Notes: generated by a model from the letters alone, not told the origin. A DNA stretch of 64,000 bases from SAR202-VII-2 sp965263165 (GCA_965263165.1 OZ253584.1:1426001-1490000), one strand, 5' to 3'. Positions 8,149-18,162 are shown, counted from the first letter of the stretch. Numbers and translations: made by a program.

Positions 8149-9312
8149 CTAGATCGCGTGCCGCTTGAGGAGGTTGCGAGCAATGACCAGCTTCTGAATC
8201 TCGTTGGTGCCCTCGCCGATGATCATCAGCGGAGCGTCCCGGTAGTAGCGCTCCAAGGGATATTCCTTGATGTAGCCGTAGCCCCCGTGGATGCGCATAG
8301 CGTCCAGCGTGACTTGCCCGCAGGCCTCGGAGGCGAACAGCTTGGCCATGCCCGCCTCGAGGTCGCACCGCTCTCCGCGGTCCTTCTTGGCCGCGGCGTC
8401 GTGGACGAGGAGCCGGGATGCCTGCACCTTGGTCGCCATGTCGGCCAGCATGAGCTGAATGGCCTGGTGTTGGGCAATGGGTTTGCCAAAGGTCTTGCGT
8501 TGCTGAGCATACTTCACGGCGGCCTCGAATGCGGCGGCCGCCACCCCCACGGCTCGGGCCGCCACGTTGATGCGCCCGCTCTCCAATCCGTCCATCACCT
8601 GAACGAAGCCCTTGCCCTCTTCCTCGCCGATAACGCTCTCGGCGGGTACTCGGAAGTCCTGAAACGTGATCTCGCAGGTGTCCAGGCCGCGGTAGCCCAA
8701 CTTGTCGAGGTGGCGGCCCACCTTGAAGCCGGGACCCTTTTCAGCGAGGAAGGCGGTGATCCCCCGGTGACGGGGCTCGGCGTTGCGATCGGTCTTGGCA
8801 AGGATCAGGAACGTGTTGCCGTGCTCGGCGTTGGTGATGAACATCTTCGAGCCGTTCAGCACATACTCCTCGCCGTCCCTAACTGCCGTAGTCTCCATGG
8901 CCTGAACGTCGGAGCCGGCGTCGGGCTCGGTCAGGGCCAGTCCGCCCCGCCGCTCGCCGGTCGCCATTCGAGGGAGCCAGCGCTGCTTCTGTTCGAGGGT
9001 GCCGTACTTGGCAACGACCTCGGCCATGATGTGGTGCGTCCCGATGGGGCCGCTGATGCTCATCCACCCCTTGGAGAGCTCCTCAAAGATGATGGCGAAG
9101 GTAGTGAAGTCCAGGCCCAGGCCGCCGTACTCCTCGGGGATCGTGATGCCGAACAGCCCCATCTCCTTCATCTGCTCGACGAGTTCGGCGGGATAGATGT
9201 CGTCGTTCTCGCATCGCATGGCTGTTGGGACGACATCTCTCTGCACGAACTCCCGCACCGCGCTCACGATCTGCGAGCGGGCTTCTTCCCTGGCCTGCTG
9301 GTCAAGCGTCAC
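8149..9312 (-). CDS. acyl-CoA dehydrogenase (first tandem copy)
   Basis: This 387-aa acyl-CoA dehydrogenase has LTEPDAGSDVQA, RKTFGKPIAQHQAIQ and YYRDAPLMIIGEGTNEIQ. The start is GTG at 9312, preceded by AGGAGG with 7-nt spacing. It is clearly a tandem duplicate of the next gene, which begins 8 nt after its stop. A TACAAT -10-like element at 9343-9348 could start the operon here. Differences between copies fall mainly in the N-terminal and substrate-side segments (for example GPIGTHHIMAEVV versus GILNSHLIMAYAV), which may mean different acyl groups. Confidence 0.9.
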   Translation of the reverse strand: MTLDQQAREEARSQIVSAVREFVQRDVVPTAMRCENDDIYPAELVEQMKEMGLFGITIPEEYGGLGLDFTTFAIIFEELSKGWMSISGPIGTHHIMAEVVAKYGTLEQKQRWLPRMATGERRGGLALTEPDAGSDVQAMETTAVRDGEEYVLNGSKMFITNAEHGNTFLILAKTDRNAEPRHRGITAFLAEKGPGFKVGRHLDKLGYRGLDTCEITFQDFRVPAESVIGEEEGKGFVQVMDGLESGRINVAARAVGVAAAAFEAAVKYAQQRKTFGKPIAQHQAIQLMLADMATKVQASRLLVHDAAAKKDRGERCDLEAGMAKLFASEACGQVTLDAMRIHGGYGYIKEYPLERYYRDAPLMIIGEGTNEIQKLVIARNLLKRHAI

Positions 9313-9406
9313 GAATGGACCTCCTGATTGGTCGTGCCTCGAATTGTAGCATCTCAGCGCGCAGGGGTTGATCCCGGCCCATCCCCAGCGGGACCGGGCG
9401 CCCGGG

Positions 9407-10276
9407 TCAGCGCGGCAGCCTGTTCACCAGCGTTTCCAGCACCGTTTCCAGCGATGGGTCCGGCTCTCGAGACGTCTGATCGGCCAGTGGCGTCTCGCTG
9501 ACCAGCCGGAACACGTCCGCCACGCCCTGGAAGATGCGTGGGGTCAGGCCCACGTCCTCGAACGTGGTGGCAATCTCCTCCATCTCGCCAATCCATCGGC
9601 GGGCCCGGTGGGGCATGGACGTAATCTCGCTCATGAAATGCTGGGCAAGCTCGGCCCGGCCCAGCGAGAATTCGTAGGCTAGCTCCTCGCCAACGCCAAG
9701 AGCCCTGGCCGCCACCATCAGCTCGGTCCAGAGCGCCGCGGCGCCCTTGGTGGAGGCGGCGTAGGTCATCTTCAGCGCAGACGCTTGCCCAGCCTCTCTG
9801 CCCACCACCCGTACATCAAGGCCGCGTCTGCCAAGCTCCTCAAAGGCCCCGGTGTCTGGACCGGAATAGGAGAACCGGGTGTGCCTCCCGGGGCTAGGAG
9901 GCGGGCCGATAATCCCGGCGTCGATAAACGTGGCCCCCGCCTCGGCCATGACGCTCTCCATGCGTCGCGCCGCGCCCGGCGAGACGGCGTTGCAGTCCGC
10001 GTAGACGGGGGTAACCCCGGCCGCCTTCATTGCCGCCGCCGCTCTTTCAGCTATGCCGAATGCTTCCGACGGCGGGGCCACGCAGAGGACGAGCGAGGCC
10101 GCCCTGGCGACGTCTTCGAGCGTGGAGAGGATGCGAAACCCACCCTCCTCCGCCCGCAGCCGGGTCAGGCCGCTGCGGCCTTCCAGACAGGTCACTACGT
10201 CAACCCCGTCTTCCCGCAGCACTCTGCCGATGGCCGAGCCCATGTCTCCTGGGCTGATGATGCCTACGATGTCCAC
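9407..10276 (-). CDS. NAD(P)-dependent dehydrogenase of the 3-hydroxyisobutyrate/6PGDH-like family (DUF1932 type)
   Basis: This 289-aa protein starts with a Rossmann motif (VGIISPGDMGSAIGRVL) and continues with the pattern of beta-hydroxyacid dehydrogenases. Its C-terminal half, with KMTYAASTKGAAALWTELMV, carries the DUF1932-type helical domain. The frame extends 39 codons upstream, but GTG at 10276 with AGGAGG 6 nt before it gives the correct N-terminus right before the nucleotide-binding strand. It lies 94 nt upstream of the acyl-CoA dehydrogenases. The substrate is unknown; a small hydroxyacid is plausible. Confidence 0.8.
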   Translation of the reverse strand: MDIVGIISPGDMGSAIGRVLREDGVDVVTCLEGRSGLTRLRAEEGGFRILSTLEDVARAASLVLCVAPPSEAFGIAERAAAAMKAAGVTPVYADCNAVSPGAARRMESVMAEAGATFIDAGIIGPPPSPGRHTRFSYSGPDTGAFEELGRRGLDVRVVGREAGQASALKMTYAASTKGAAALWTELMVAARALGVGEELAYEFSLGRAELAQHFMSEITSMPHRARRWIGEMEEIATTFEDVGLTPRIFQGVADVFRLVSETPLADQTSREPDPSLETVLETLVNRLPR

Positions 10277-10318
10277 GTTCTCCCTCCTGTTCGCTTCATT
10301 CCGCCGCCCACGCGTTCG

Positions 10319-10347
10319 TTGTGAGCCCCCTGGCCCTATGCTATACT
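10319..10347 (+). promoter_or_regulatory. promoter for argJ
   Basis: TTGTGA (10319-10324), a 17-nt spacer and TATACT (10342-10347) precede argJ. Because transcription would begin near 10354, the upstream GTG at 10321 cannot be the start, which supports translation from GTG at 10387. Confidence 0.65.
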
Positions 10348-10386
10348 CTCTTCCTGAATTCGTTACAGTCCCCAAGTGGAACCGGC

Positions 10387-11604
10387 GTGCCAACCGAGAT
10401 AACAGAAGTGCCCCAGGGCACGGTCACCAGCCCTCAGGGTTTCCTGGCCGGCGCTACGTATGCCGGTATCAGGACCTACAGCGAGGACAAGGTCGACTTC
10501 GGCATGTTGATGTCCGAGACGCCCAGCGTCGCTGCGGGCATGTTCACCACCAACCTCATACGGTCCCCATCGCTGGTGGTGACGGAAGAGCACATCAGCA
10601 ACGGCGTGGCGCAGGTCATCGTCATTAACAGCGGCATAGCCAACGCCTGTGTTGGGGAGCAGGGCTACAAGGATGCGAAGGAGTGCACCGCGCTGGCGGC
10701 TGAGCACTTGGGAGTTCCCCAGGAGGACGTTCTCTTCTGCAGCACAGGTCTGATCGGAGTTGAGTTGCCGATGGCGTTGCTCAAGGGCGCCATCCCCAGG
10801 GTCGACCTGACGAGTGATGGTGGGCGCCCTCTGGCGAGGGCCATTCTCACCACGGACCTCAGGCCCAAGGAGTACGCGGTCTCCTTTCCCCACGACGGAC
10901 GGACAGTAACCATCGGCGGCATTACCAAGGGGTCGGGCATGATCCACCCCAACATGGCCACCACCCTGACCTTCCTCACCACCGATGCCGCGGTTGAGCC
11001 GGCCTTTCTCAAGGAAGCCCTGCGCGAAGCCGTGGACTCGACGCTCAACATGGTGTCCGTCGATGGCGACATGAGCACCAACGACTCGGTCATCATTCTC
11101 GCCAACGGCGCCGCCGGCGGCGAGGTCATGACCTGGGACAGCGACGACGCAGAGGTATTTCAGAGTGCATTGACCCAGGTGTGCGCCCATCTCGCCCGCG
11201 AAATCGCCAGGGATGGGGAGGGCGCCACAAAGGTGATCACGGTCATCGTGGAGGGCGCCCGCTCCCTGAGCGACGCTCGGAGGGCGGCGCGGACGGTGGC
11301 GGCTTCCAGCCTCGTGAAAACGGCGGTGACCGGCAACGACCCCAACTGGGGACGGATTCTGGCCAGCCTTGGCGCTTCGGGCGCCGAGGTGGTGGAGGAA
11401 AAGATCGCCCTCTATATCAACGACGTGTGCATCATGGAGGACGGACGCCCCATCCCCTTCTTCAAGGACGCCGTCGTGGCCATCATGGCGGAGCAAGATG
11501 TTGTCTTTCGGCTTTCCCTGGGCCTGGGAGACGCCTCGGCGCAGGCCTGGGGATGTGATCTGACCAACGAATACGTGACCATCAATTCGGCCTACACAAC
11601 GTAG
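10387..11604 (+). CDS. argJ: bifunctional ornithine acetyltransferase / N-acetylglutamate synthase
   Basis: This 405-aa enzyme recycles the acetyl group of N-acetylornithine to glutamate. It is an Ntn-type enzyme that self-cleaves before a Thr in KGSGMIHPNMATTL, which is clearly visible. GNDPNWGRI and the C-terminal NEYVTINSAYTT end are also family hallmarks. The start at GTG 10387 is chosen from the promoter position and because residues upstream do not resemble the family. It opens a plus-strand arginine cluster (argJ, argB, UPF0182, argD, argG). The acetyl-cycling pathway is implied, so argE is unnecessary. Confidence 0.92.
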   Translation: MPTEITEVPQGTVTSPQGFLAGATYAGIRTYSEDKVDFGMLMSETPSVAAGMFTTNLIRSPSLVVTEEHISNGVAQVIVINSGIANACVGEQGYKDAKECTALAAEHLGVPQEDVLFCSTGLIGVELPMALLKGAIPRVDLTSDGGRPLARAILTTDLRPKEYAVSFPHDGRTVTIGGITKGSGMIHPNMATTLTFLTTDAAVEPAFLKEALREAVDSTLNMVSVDGDMSTNDSVIILANGAAGGEVMTWDSDDAEVFQSALTQVCAHLAREIARDGEGATKVITVIVEGARSLSDARRAARTVAASSLVKTAVTGNDPNWGRILASLGASGAEVVEEKIALYINDVCIMEDGRPIPFFKDAVVAIMAEQDVVFRLSLGLGDASAQAWGCDLTNEYVTINSAYTT

Positions 11605-11711
11605 CCAAGCGAAACACCGCGTCGGCGAAGGCCCCGGAGACCGCGCGCAAACCCCGCTCCTTCTCCGCCGAGTTTCTCTGGCTCAGCCTACACAGCATCA
11701 CCAGCAAACCG

Positions 11712-12500
11712 GTGCCGCACATCGTGCCTAGCGTCGTAGTAAAGATAGGCGGAAGCACCCTGGGGAGCCGCGACACATCTCTCCATGACCTGATCGAATT
11801 GACTCGTCAGGGCATATCGCCCGTCGTAGTCCACGGCGGGGGGAGCGTGATCAGCTCCTGGCTGGAGCGGAGGGGATCCATGCCCCGCTTCGTGCGAGGC
11901 CTGCGGGTCACGGACGACGCTGGGTTGGAGGTTGTTACTGCGGTGTTGGGGGGCCTCGTCAACACGAGTCTGGTGGCTCAGGTGATGAAGCTGGGGGGCC
12001 GGGCGGCCGGCCTCAATGGTGCCGACGACGGCCTGTTCCAAGCCGAGGTCACTGATCCCGACCTTGGCTGGGTGGGTAGCATCGTGAAGGTCAACACAGC
12101 GCCGGTGTTGGCTCTCTTGGAGGCGGGCTTCATCCCTATCGTGGCCCCCGTGAGCCTCCACTGCTCGGCGGAGGCCGGCCGGTCCTTGCCCGTGCTGAAT
12201 GTGAACGCCGACACCGCCGCCGGTGAACTGGCCAGGGCCCTGGGGGCGGAACGGCTGATATTCCTCACCGACGTCGAGGGCGTTCTGGACTCATCGAAGC
12301 GGTTGATTCCTAGGCTCGGTCCAACGCAGGCGCGGCGGCTTATTGGCTCTGGAGTGGCCGCAGGGGGTATGATACCAAAGCTGGCTGCCTGCCTTCGCGC
12401 TCTGGAGGGCGTGGCCAGCACGCAGATCATCGATGGGCGGCGCCCGGGGGCGCTGCTGGAAGCAATGGAAGACCGGAAAATTGGCACAAGGATCGAATAG
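11712..12500 (+). CDS. argB: acetylglutamate kinase
   Basis: This 262-aa amino-acid kinase phosphorylates N-acetylglutamate. Visible motifs are VVVKIGGS near the N-terminus, the glycine loop VVHGGGS, LNVNADTAAGELARALGAERLIFLTDVEGV, and GGMIPKL with the catalytic-site lysine. It begins with GTG; 11712 is preferred, but 11727 (VPSVVVKIGG) is possible and neither has a strong ribosome site. The sequence lacks the N-terminal helix of arginine-inhibited hexameric enzymes, so feedback sensitivity is uncertain. Confidence 0.92.
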   Translation: MPHIVPSVVVKIGGSTLGSRDTSLHDLIELTRQGISPVVVHGGGSVISSWLERRGSMPRFVRGLRVTDDAGLEVVTAVLGGLVNTSLVAQVMKLGGRAAGLNGADDGLFQAEVTDPDLGWVGSIVKVNTAPVLALLEAGFIPIVAPVSLHCSAEAGRSLPVLNVNADTAAGELARALGAERLIFLTDVEGVLDSSKRLIPRLGPTQARRLIGSGVAAGGMIPKLAACLRALEGVASTQIIDGRRPGALLEAMEDRKIGTRIE

Positions 12501-12509
12501 TGGAGCATC

Positions 12510-15251
12510 ATGCGATTTGACTTTCGCGGCAATCTTGGCGGGGGTTCCAACGCCCCTATAGACCTCGAGAATCTGACCATTCCCCCCAATGCCGGTGGCT
12601 GGCTGAAGCTCGCCGCCGCGGGTGTTCTAGTTCTGTTTCTCCTGATTGCTGTTTCGGTGGGCCGGGGTATCTACATCGACTGGCAGTGGTTCCGCAGCGT
12701 GGACCTGTCGTCCGTGTACGTCACGGTCATTACCACCCGGCTGTGGCTCTTCTTTGCGGGTGCCGTCGTCTACGCACTGATAGCGACGCCAAGCGTGGTG
12801 CTGGCCTTCCGATTCTCGCAGGGGGAGTTACACCCCAGCCTCCCTCCGGCCGTGGCGCAGTGGATGCGCAAATCCCTGATCTGGGTCGCAGTATTCGCAG
12901 TTCTGATCCTCAGCGCCATTTTCGGCGCCCTGATCAGTGGGCAATGGGAGACCTTCCTCCGCTTCTTCAACTCCCAGTCCTTTGGCGTGACAGACCCGCT
13001 GTTCAACCGGGACATTGGTTTCTATGTGTTCACCCTGCCCATGGTCACCACCATTCAGGGATGGCTCCTTGGCGCCTTGGTGATCACGCTGCTTGGAACG
13101 GGGGGTCTCTATTTCTTGCTCTTCAGCCTGCGGGGCCTGTCGTTTCCAATGACGTTCCCGGTCAAGGCGCACCTCTCCACCATCGCCGCAGTGCTTTTCG
13201 TCGTCATTGCTTGGAGCTACTGGGTGGACCTCTTCGAGTTGTTGTACTCGCCGGGAGGAGCAGCGTTTGGCGCGGGCTACACGGATGTGCATGCTCGCGT
13301 GCCGGCCCTGCGTGTGCTCATGGCCGTCACGGCGGCGGGAGCCGTGCTGCTCGTCGGCAACATCTTCATCTCCGGATTCCGCTTGGCCCTTGCGGCGGTC
13401 GCCCTGTGGATAGGCGCCGTGATCCTCGTCGGGACAATCTACCCTGCTGCGATCCAACGGTTCCAAGTGGAGCCCAACGAGCTGACCCTGGAGCGGCAGT
13501 ACATCGAACGCAACATTGAAGCCACTCGCCACGCCTTCGGGCTCACGGACATCCAGGTTCAGCCGTTCCCAGCGACAGAGGAAATCACAGCTGAGACCAT
13601 CGACAACCACCCCGGCATCATCAATAACATTCGCGTTTGGGGCACCGGCCCCCTCCGCTCGCTCTACAACCAGCGGCAGTTCATTCGCCCGTACTACGAC
13701 TTCCTTGACGTCGACGTGGACAGGTACGAGGTGGACGGAGAATATAGGCAGGTGCTGTTGGGCGCGCGCGAGTTGTCGCCGGATAAACTACCTGATGAGG
13801 CCCAGGGATGGGTCAACCAACGCCTCCAGTGGACCCACGGGTACGGCGCCGCCATGAGCCCGGTTAACGAGTTCACTCCCGAGGGTCTGCCCAACTACTT
13901 CCTGCAGGACGTTCCGCCCCAGGGCTCGTTTGAGTTGGCCCGGCCGGAGATCTATTACGGAGAGCAGAGCCGGAACTTCGTGGTCGTCAACTCCAAGGAA
14001 GAAGAGGTCGACTTCCCCACGGACGAAGGGCCCGTCTACACGCAGTACCAGGGCCAGGGCGGCGTGCCTATAGACTCGTTCATCGACCGGCTAGCTTTCG
14101 CATGGCACTTCAGGGACCTGAACCTGCTCATCAGCAGCCAGGTAACCAACGAGAGCCGGATTCAGTTCCGCCGGGAGATTCAAGAGCGCATCCTGACCCT
14201 GGCGCCCTTCCTGTCACTTGACCGCGACCCTTACCTGGTTATCGCCGATAGCCAATTGTTCTGGATTCAGGACGCCTACACCACCTCGGACCAGTACCCC
14301 TACTCCCAACCCTTCGAGGGAGGCGACTTCAACTACATCCGGAACAGCGTGAAGGTGGTCGTCAGCGCCTACGACGGAACGGTTGACTTCTACGTCGTGG
14401 ACCAGTTTGATCCAGTCGTGGCCACCTATCAGAGCATCTTCCCGGAGCTCTTCGCGCCGCTGGGGGAGATGCCCGCGTCGCTCCAGGAGCATGTCCGGTA
14501 TCCGCTGGACCTGTTTACCATTCAGTCGCAAACGTACTTGACGTTTCACATGACCGATTCCGGGGTCTTCTATAACCGGGAAGACCAATGGAGCATCCCT
14601 CAAGAAGTTGTGGAAGGGTCAAGGCAACCTGTGGAGCCCTACTACGTCATCTCGCAATTGCTGGAATCGGAGATCGACGAGTTCTTGCTCATCCAGCCGT
14701 TCACTCCCGTCAACCGGCCCAACATGGTGGCTTGGCTGGCCGCCCGCAACGACGTGCCCAATTACGGTGAGCTCATCCTGTACAACTTCCCGCGGGAGCG
14801 CCAGATTGATGGCCCGGCTCAAGTGGAAGCCCGCATTGACAACGACGCGGCCATCTCGGAGCAGTTCACGCTGTGGGGCCAGGTGGGTTCCACGGTCATT
14901 AGGGGGAACCTCCTCGTCATCCCCATTGAAGAGTCCATCCTGTACATTGAGCCCATCTACCTCCAGGCTGAGAACCTGGCTTTCCCGGAGCTGCGGCGCA
15001 TCATCGTGGCCGACGCCACTCGCGTGACGATGCAACCCACCCTCGAAGAGGCCCTCAGAGACCTTTTTGGCGGTGTAGCGCCGCCACCGGTTGATACTCC
15101 GGATGGCGGTGAGCCTCCGGGCATTCCCACTGAGTTGTCGGAAGAATTGCAGAGGCTGGCCGACTCCGTCGCCGGGATGAGAGGGACGCTCTCCGACATT
15201 GAGGAAGCGTTGGCCAGGCTTCAACAGTTGGCTCAAGAGACAGCGCCATGA
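12510..15251 (+). CDS. UPF0182 family large membrane protein
   Basis: This 913-aa protein has seven hydrophobic segments in its first 310 residues: TM1 around 30-55, then the VYVTVITTRLWLFFAGAVVYAL, KSLIWVAVFAVLIL, GWLLGALVITLL, TIAAVLFVVIAWSYWV, LRVLMAVTAAGAVLLV and LALAAVALWIGAVILV regions. A long extracytoplasmic domain follows, with the UPF0182 core (EFTPEGLPNYFLQDVPP and EIYYGEQSRNFVVVN) and a proline/glutamate-rich tail. Function of the family is unknown. It lies 9 nt after argB and overlaps argD by 4 nt, so it is embedded in the arginine operon. Confidence 0.9.
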   Translation: MRFDFRGNLGGGSNAPIDLENLTIPPNAGGWLKLAAAGVLVLFLLIAVSVGRGIYIDWQWFRSVDLSSVYVTVITTRLWLFFAGAVVYALIATPSVVLAFRFSQGELHPSLPPAVAQWMRKSLIWVAVFAVLILSAIFGALISGQWETFLRFFNSQSFGVTDPLFNRDIGFYVFTLPMVTTIQGWLLGALVITLLGTGGLYFLLFSLRGLSFPMTFPVKAHLSTIAAVLFVVIAWSYWVDLFELLYSPGGAAFGAGYTDVHARVPALRVLMAVTAAGAVLLVGNIFISGFRLALAAVALWIGAVILVGTIYPAAIQRFQVEPNELTLERQYIERNIEATRHAFGLTDIQVQPFPATEEITAETIDNHPGIINNIRVWGTGPLRSLYNQRQFIRPYYDFLDVDVDRYEVDGEYRQVLLGARELSPDKLPDEAQGWVNQRLQWTHGYGAAMSPVNEFTPEGLPNYFLQDVPPQGSFELARPEIYYGEQSRNFVVVNSKEEEVDFPTDEGPVYTQYQGQGGVPIDSFIDRLAFAWHFRDLNLLISSQVTNESRIQFRREIQERILTLAPFLSLDRDPYLVIADSQLFWIQDAYTTSDQYPYSQPFEGGDFNYIRNSVKVVVSAYDGTVDFYVVDQFDPVVATYQSIFPELFAPLGEMPASLQEHVRYPLDLFTIQSQTYLTFHMTDSGVFYNREDQWSIPQEVVEGSRQPVEPYYVISQLLESEIDEFLLIQPFTPVNRPNMVAWLAARNDVPNYGELILYNFPRERQIDGPAQVEARIDNDAAISEQFTLWGQVGSTVIRGNLLVIPIEESILYIEPIYLQAENLAFPELRRIIVADATRVTMQPTLEEALRDLFGGVAPPPVDTPDGGEPPGIPTELSEELQRLADSVAGMRGTLSDIEEALARLQQLAQETAP

Positions 15252-16447
15252 GCCAGACGCGGGACATGGAGGCCCAATACTACCTGCAAGTCGTGCGGAG
15301 GCAGCCTATCGTCATTGTGCGGGGCGAGGGCACGCGGGTTTGGGACGAGGATGGCAGGGAGTATCTGGACTTCACCGCCGGCTGGGCCGTGAACAACCTG
15401 GGCCATTGCCATCCGGTGATTGTCCAGGCCGTGGCCGAGCAGGCGGGGACTCTAATGCAGACGTCAAACCAGTTCTTTACCGGGCCCCAGGTCAAATTGG
15501 CCCAGCTCCTTGTCGAGAACAGTTGTATGGACCGAGTTTTCGTGTGCAACAGTGGCGCGGAAGCAGTGGAAGGTGCCATCAAGACCGCCCGCAAGTACGG
15601 CAGGCTCCATAGGAACGGCGCCTACGAAATCATCACCGCCTTGGACTCCTTCCACGGCAGGACCTTTGCTGGAGTCTCAGCTACGGGCCAGCCCCACTAT
15701 CAAGAGGCCTGGCAGCCGCTGTTGCCCGGCTTCGTCCATGTGCCCTACAACGACGTTGAGGCCATTCGCAAGACCACCACCGATAAGACTTGCGCCGTGA
15801 TGCTGGAGCCCGTTCAGGGCGAGGGCGGAGTCAACGTTCCCGACGACGATTACCTGAAGGAGGTGCGCGCCTGGTGCGATGCCAATAACCTGCTTCTGGT
15901 CTTCGACGAAGTCCAGGTGGGAATGGGTCGCCTCGGCGCACTCTGGGGCTACGAGGCTTTCGGCGTGGAGCCGGATGTCATGACCCTGGCAAAGGGCTTG
16001 GGCGGAGGAGTGCCCATCGGCGCCTTCCTGATGAAGGAGCATGCCGCCGTCCTCTCGCCCGGTGACCACGGCTCGACCTTTGGCGGCAACGCCCTCACGT
16101 GCGCCGCGGCTGCCGCTGTGGTGGAATACATTGTCGAAAATGACGTGCCCAGCCAGGCATCCGAGGCGGGAGACCTTCTCAGGCAGGGGCTCGAGGGCAT
16201 TAGGGACAGGTTGGAGTTCGTCGCCGGCGTGCGGGGCAAGGGACTCCTGCTTGCCCTGGAGTTCGTCGACGACATGGCTCCCGCGGCTGTAGCCGCCTGC
16301 AATGAAGAGGGCTTGCTCTCAAACCCGGTCCGCCCCAACATTCTCCGGTTCACGCCGCCCCTGACGATTTCCCCCGAGGAGATCGAAGAAGGTCTGCGCC
16401 GTCTGGAGCGTGGGCTTGTGACGGCCCGGAAGCGTCAGACGGGGTAG
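15248..16447 (+). CDS. argD: acetylornithine / class III aminotransferase
   Basis: This 399-aa PLP enzyme of aminotransferase class III likely converts N-acetylglutamate semialdehyde to N-acetylornithine. Motifs are FTAGWAVNNLGHCHP, CNSGAEAVEGAIKTARKYG, LVFDEVQVGMGR, and the PLP lysine in VMTLAKGLGGGVPIGAFL, followed by STFGGNALTCAAA. Its ATG overlaps the UPF0182 stop (ATGA). Position between argB and argG makes ArgD the best name, although class III members with other amine donors cannot be excluded by motif alone. Confidence 0.9.
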   Translation: MSQTRDMEAQYYLQVVRRQPIVIVRGEGTRVWDEDGREYLDFTAGWAVNNLGHCHPVIVQAVAEQAGTLMQTSNQFFTGPQVKLAQLLVENSCMDRVFVCNSGAEAVEGAIKTARKYGRLHRNGAYEIITALDSFHGRTFAGVSATGQPHYQEAWQPLLPGFVHVPYNDVEAIRKTTTDKTCAVMLEPVQGEGGVNVPDDDYLKEVRAWCDANNLLLVFDEVQVGMGRLGALWGYEAFGVEPDVMTLAKGLGGGVPIGAFLMKEHAAVLSPGDHGSTFGGNALTCAAAAAVVEYIVENDVPSQASEAGDLLRQGLEGIRDRLEFVAGVRGKGLLLALEFVDDMAPAAVAACNEEGLLSNPVRPNILRFTPPLTISPEEIEEGLRRLERGLVTARKRQTG

Positions 16448-16522
16448 ATTGCAATCACGGACGCCCCCTGGCTTCCTTGGGGCCTAGCTAGGGAATCTCT
16501 GAACGAGCCCAGCCCTTCCTAC

Positions 16523-16551
16523 TTGCAAGACAAGAACGTTTGTGCTATGAT
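16523..16551 (+). promoter_or_regulatory. promoter at the head of the argG leader, homologous to the dispersed element promoter
   Basis: TTGCAA (16523-16528), a 17-nt spacer and TATGAT (16546-16551). The spacer, with GAACG and TGTGC blocks, matches the promoters at 39054-39082 and 46441-46469 at 12 of 17 positions. That is far more than random promoters share. Confidence 0.7.
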
Positions 16552-16625
16552 ATCGTCAAGATGCTAAAGTATCTCCAAGAAGCGGACCCCCGTCCACTCC
16601 TCGTTCGGCGCCGGGATACGGATGC

Positions 16626-16712
16626 GCGACGCCTCCGCGACGCCTCCGCGATGCCTTCGCAACGGCTCCGCGACAGCTCACGACGGCTCCGCGACGGATA
16701 CGCGACAGCTCC
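16626..16712 (+). repeat. 11-nt tandem repeat, eight units (consensus CTCCGCGACGG)
   Basis: Reading from 16626, units are 11, 11, 11, 11, 10, 11, 11 and 11 nt long, the first two identical (GCGACGCCTCC) and the rest differing at one to four positions. Shifted by phase, the unit is CTCCGCGACGG. The same unit, more degraded, recurs on the minus strand of the elements near 38750-38860 and 46140-46250. One reading frame through the array is rich in arginine. Confidence 0.85.
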
Positions 16713-16944
16713 GTGCCTGCACCCTCCGGGATCCGGCTGACAAGCGCAGCCAACATACAATCAAAGGCCACGCCTTCCCCGCCGGCCACCTTCCCTATCC
16801 GGCCATGCCGCGCTCCACGGACTTGTGCGGACTATTCCTGGCGTTGGATGGGTCGGCGGCTTGGTCCAATAGGGCTGGCCCTGCCCCGGTTTGCCGCGCC
16901 GCGTGGCCGGGTCGGCGGTGAAAACCGGAACAGGGAGTTGACAG

Positions 16945-18147
<1,203 letters not shown>

Positions 18148-18162
18148 CTCCGCCCTCAGGGG

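Larger units (their letters stand above)
16448..16944 (+). other. 497-nt argD-argG spacer: promoter, 11-nt repeats and long argG leader
   Basis: No protein family is recognised here. The spacer contains a strong promoter at 16523-16551, an 11-nt tandem repeat array at 16626-16712, and an end segment (16703-16739) shared with the dispersed element at 38732-38766. From the expected transcription start near 16558, about 390 nt of untranslated leader precede argG. An arginine-rich 59-codon open frame starts at ATG 16561 and ends at 16740 and could be a leader peptide. Confidence 0.6.

Noticed and set aside
8158..9327. A 389-codon open frame on the plus strand opposite the first acyl-CoA dehydrogenase
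   Set aside because: It mirrors the real gene codon by codon, has no ribosome site and no domain; GC-rich genes often leave the opposite strand open.
16626..16712. The 11-nt repeats as a CRISPR array
   Set aside because: Units are contiguous, with no spacers and far too short; no cas gene is present.
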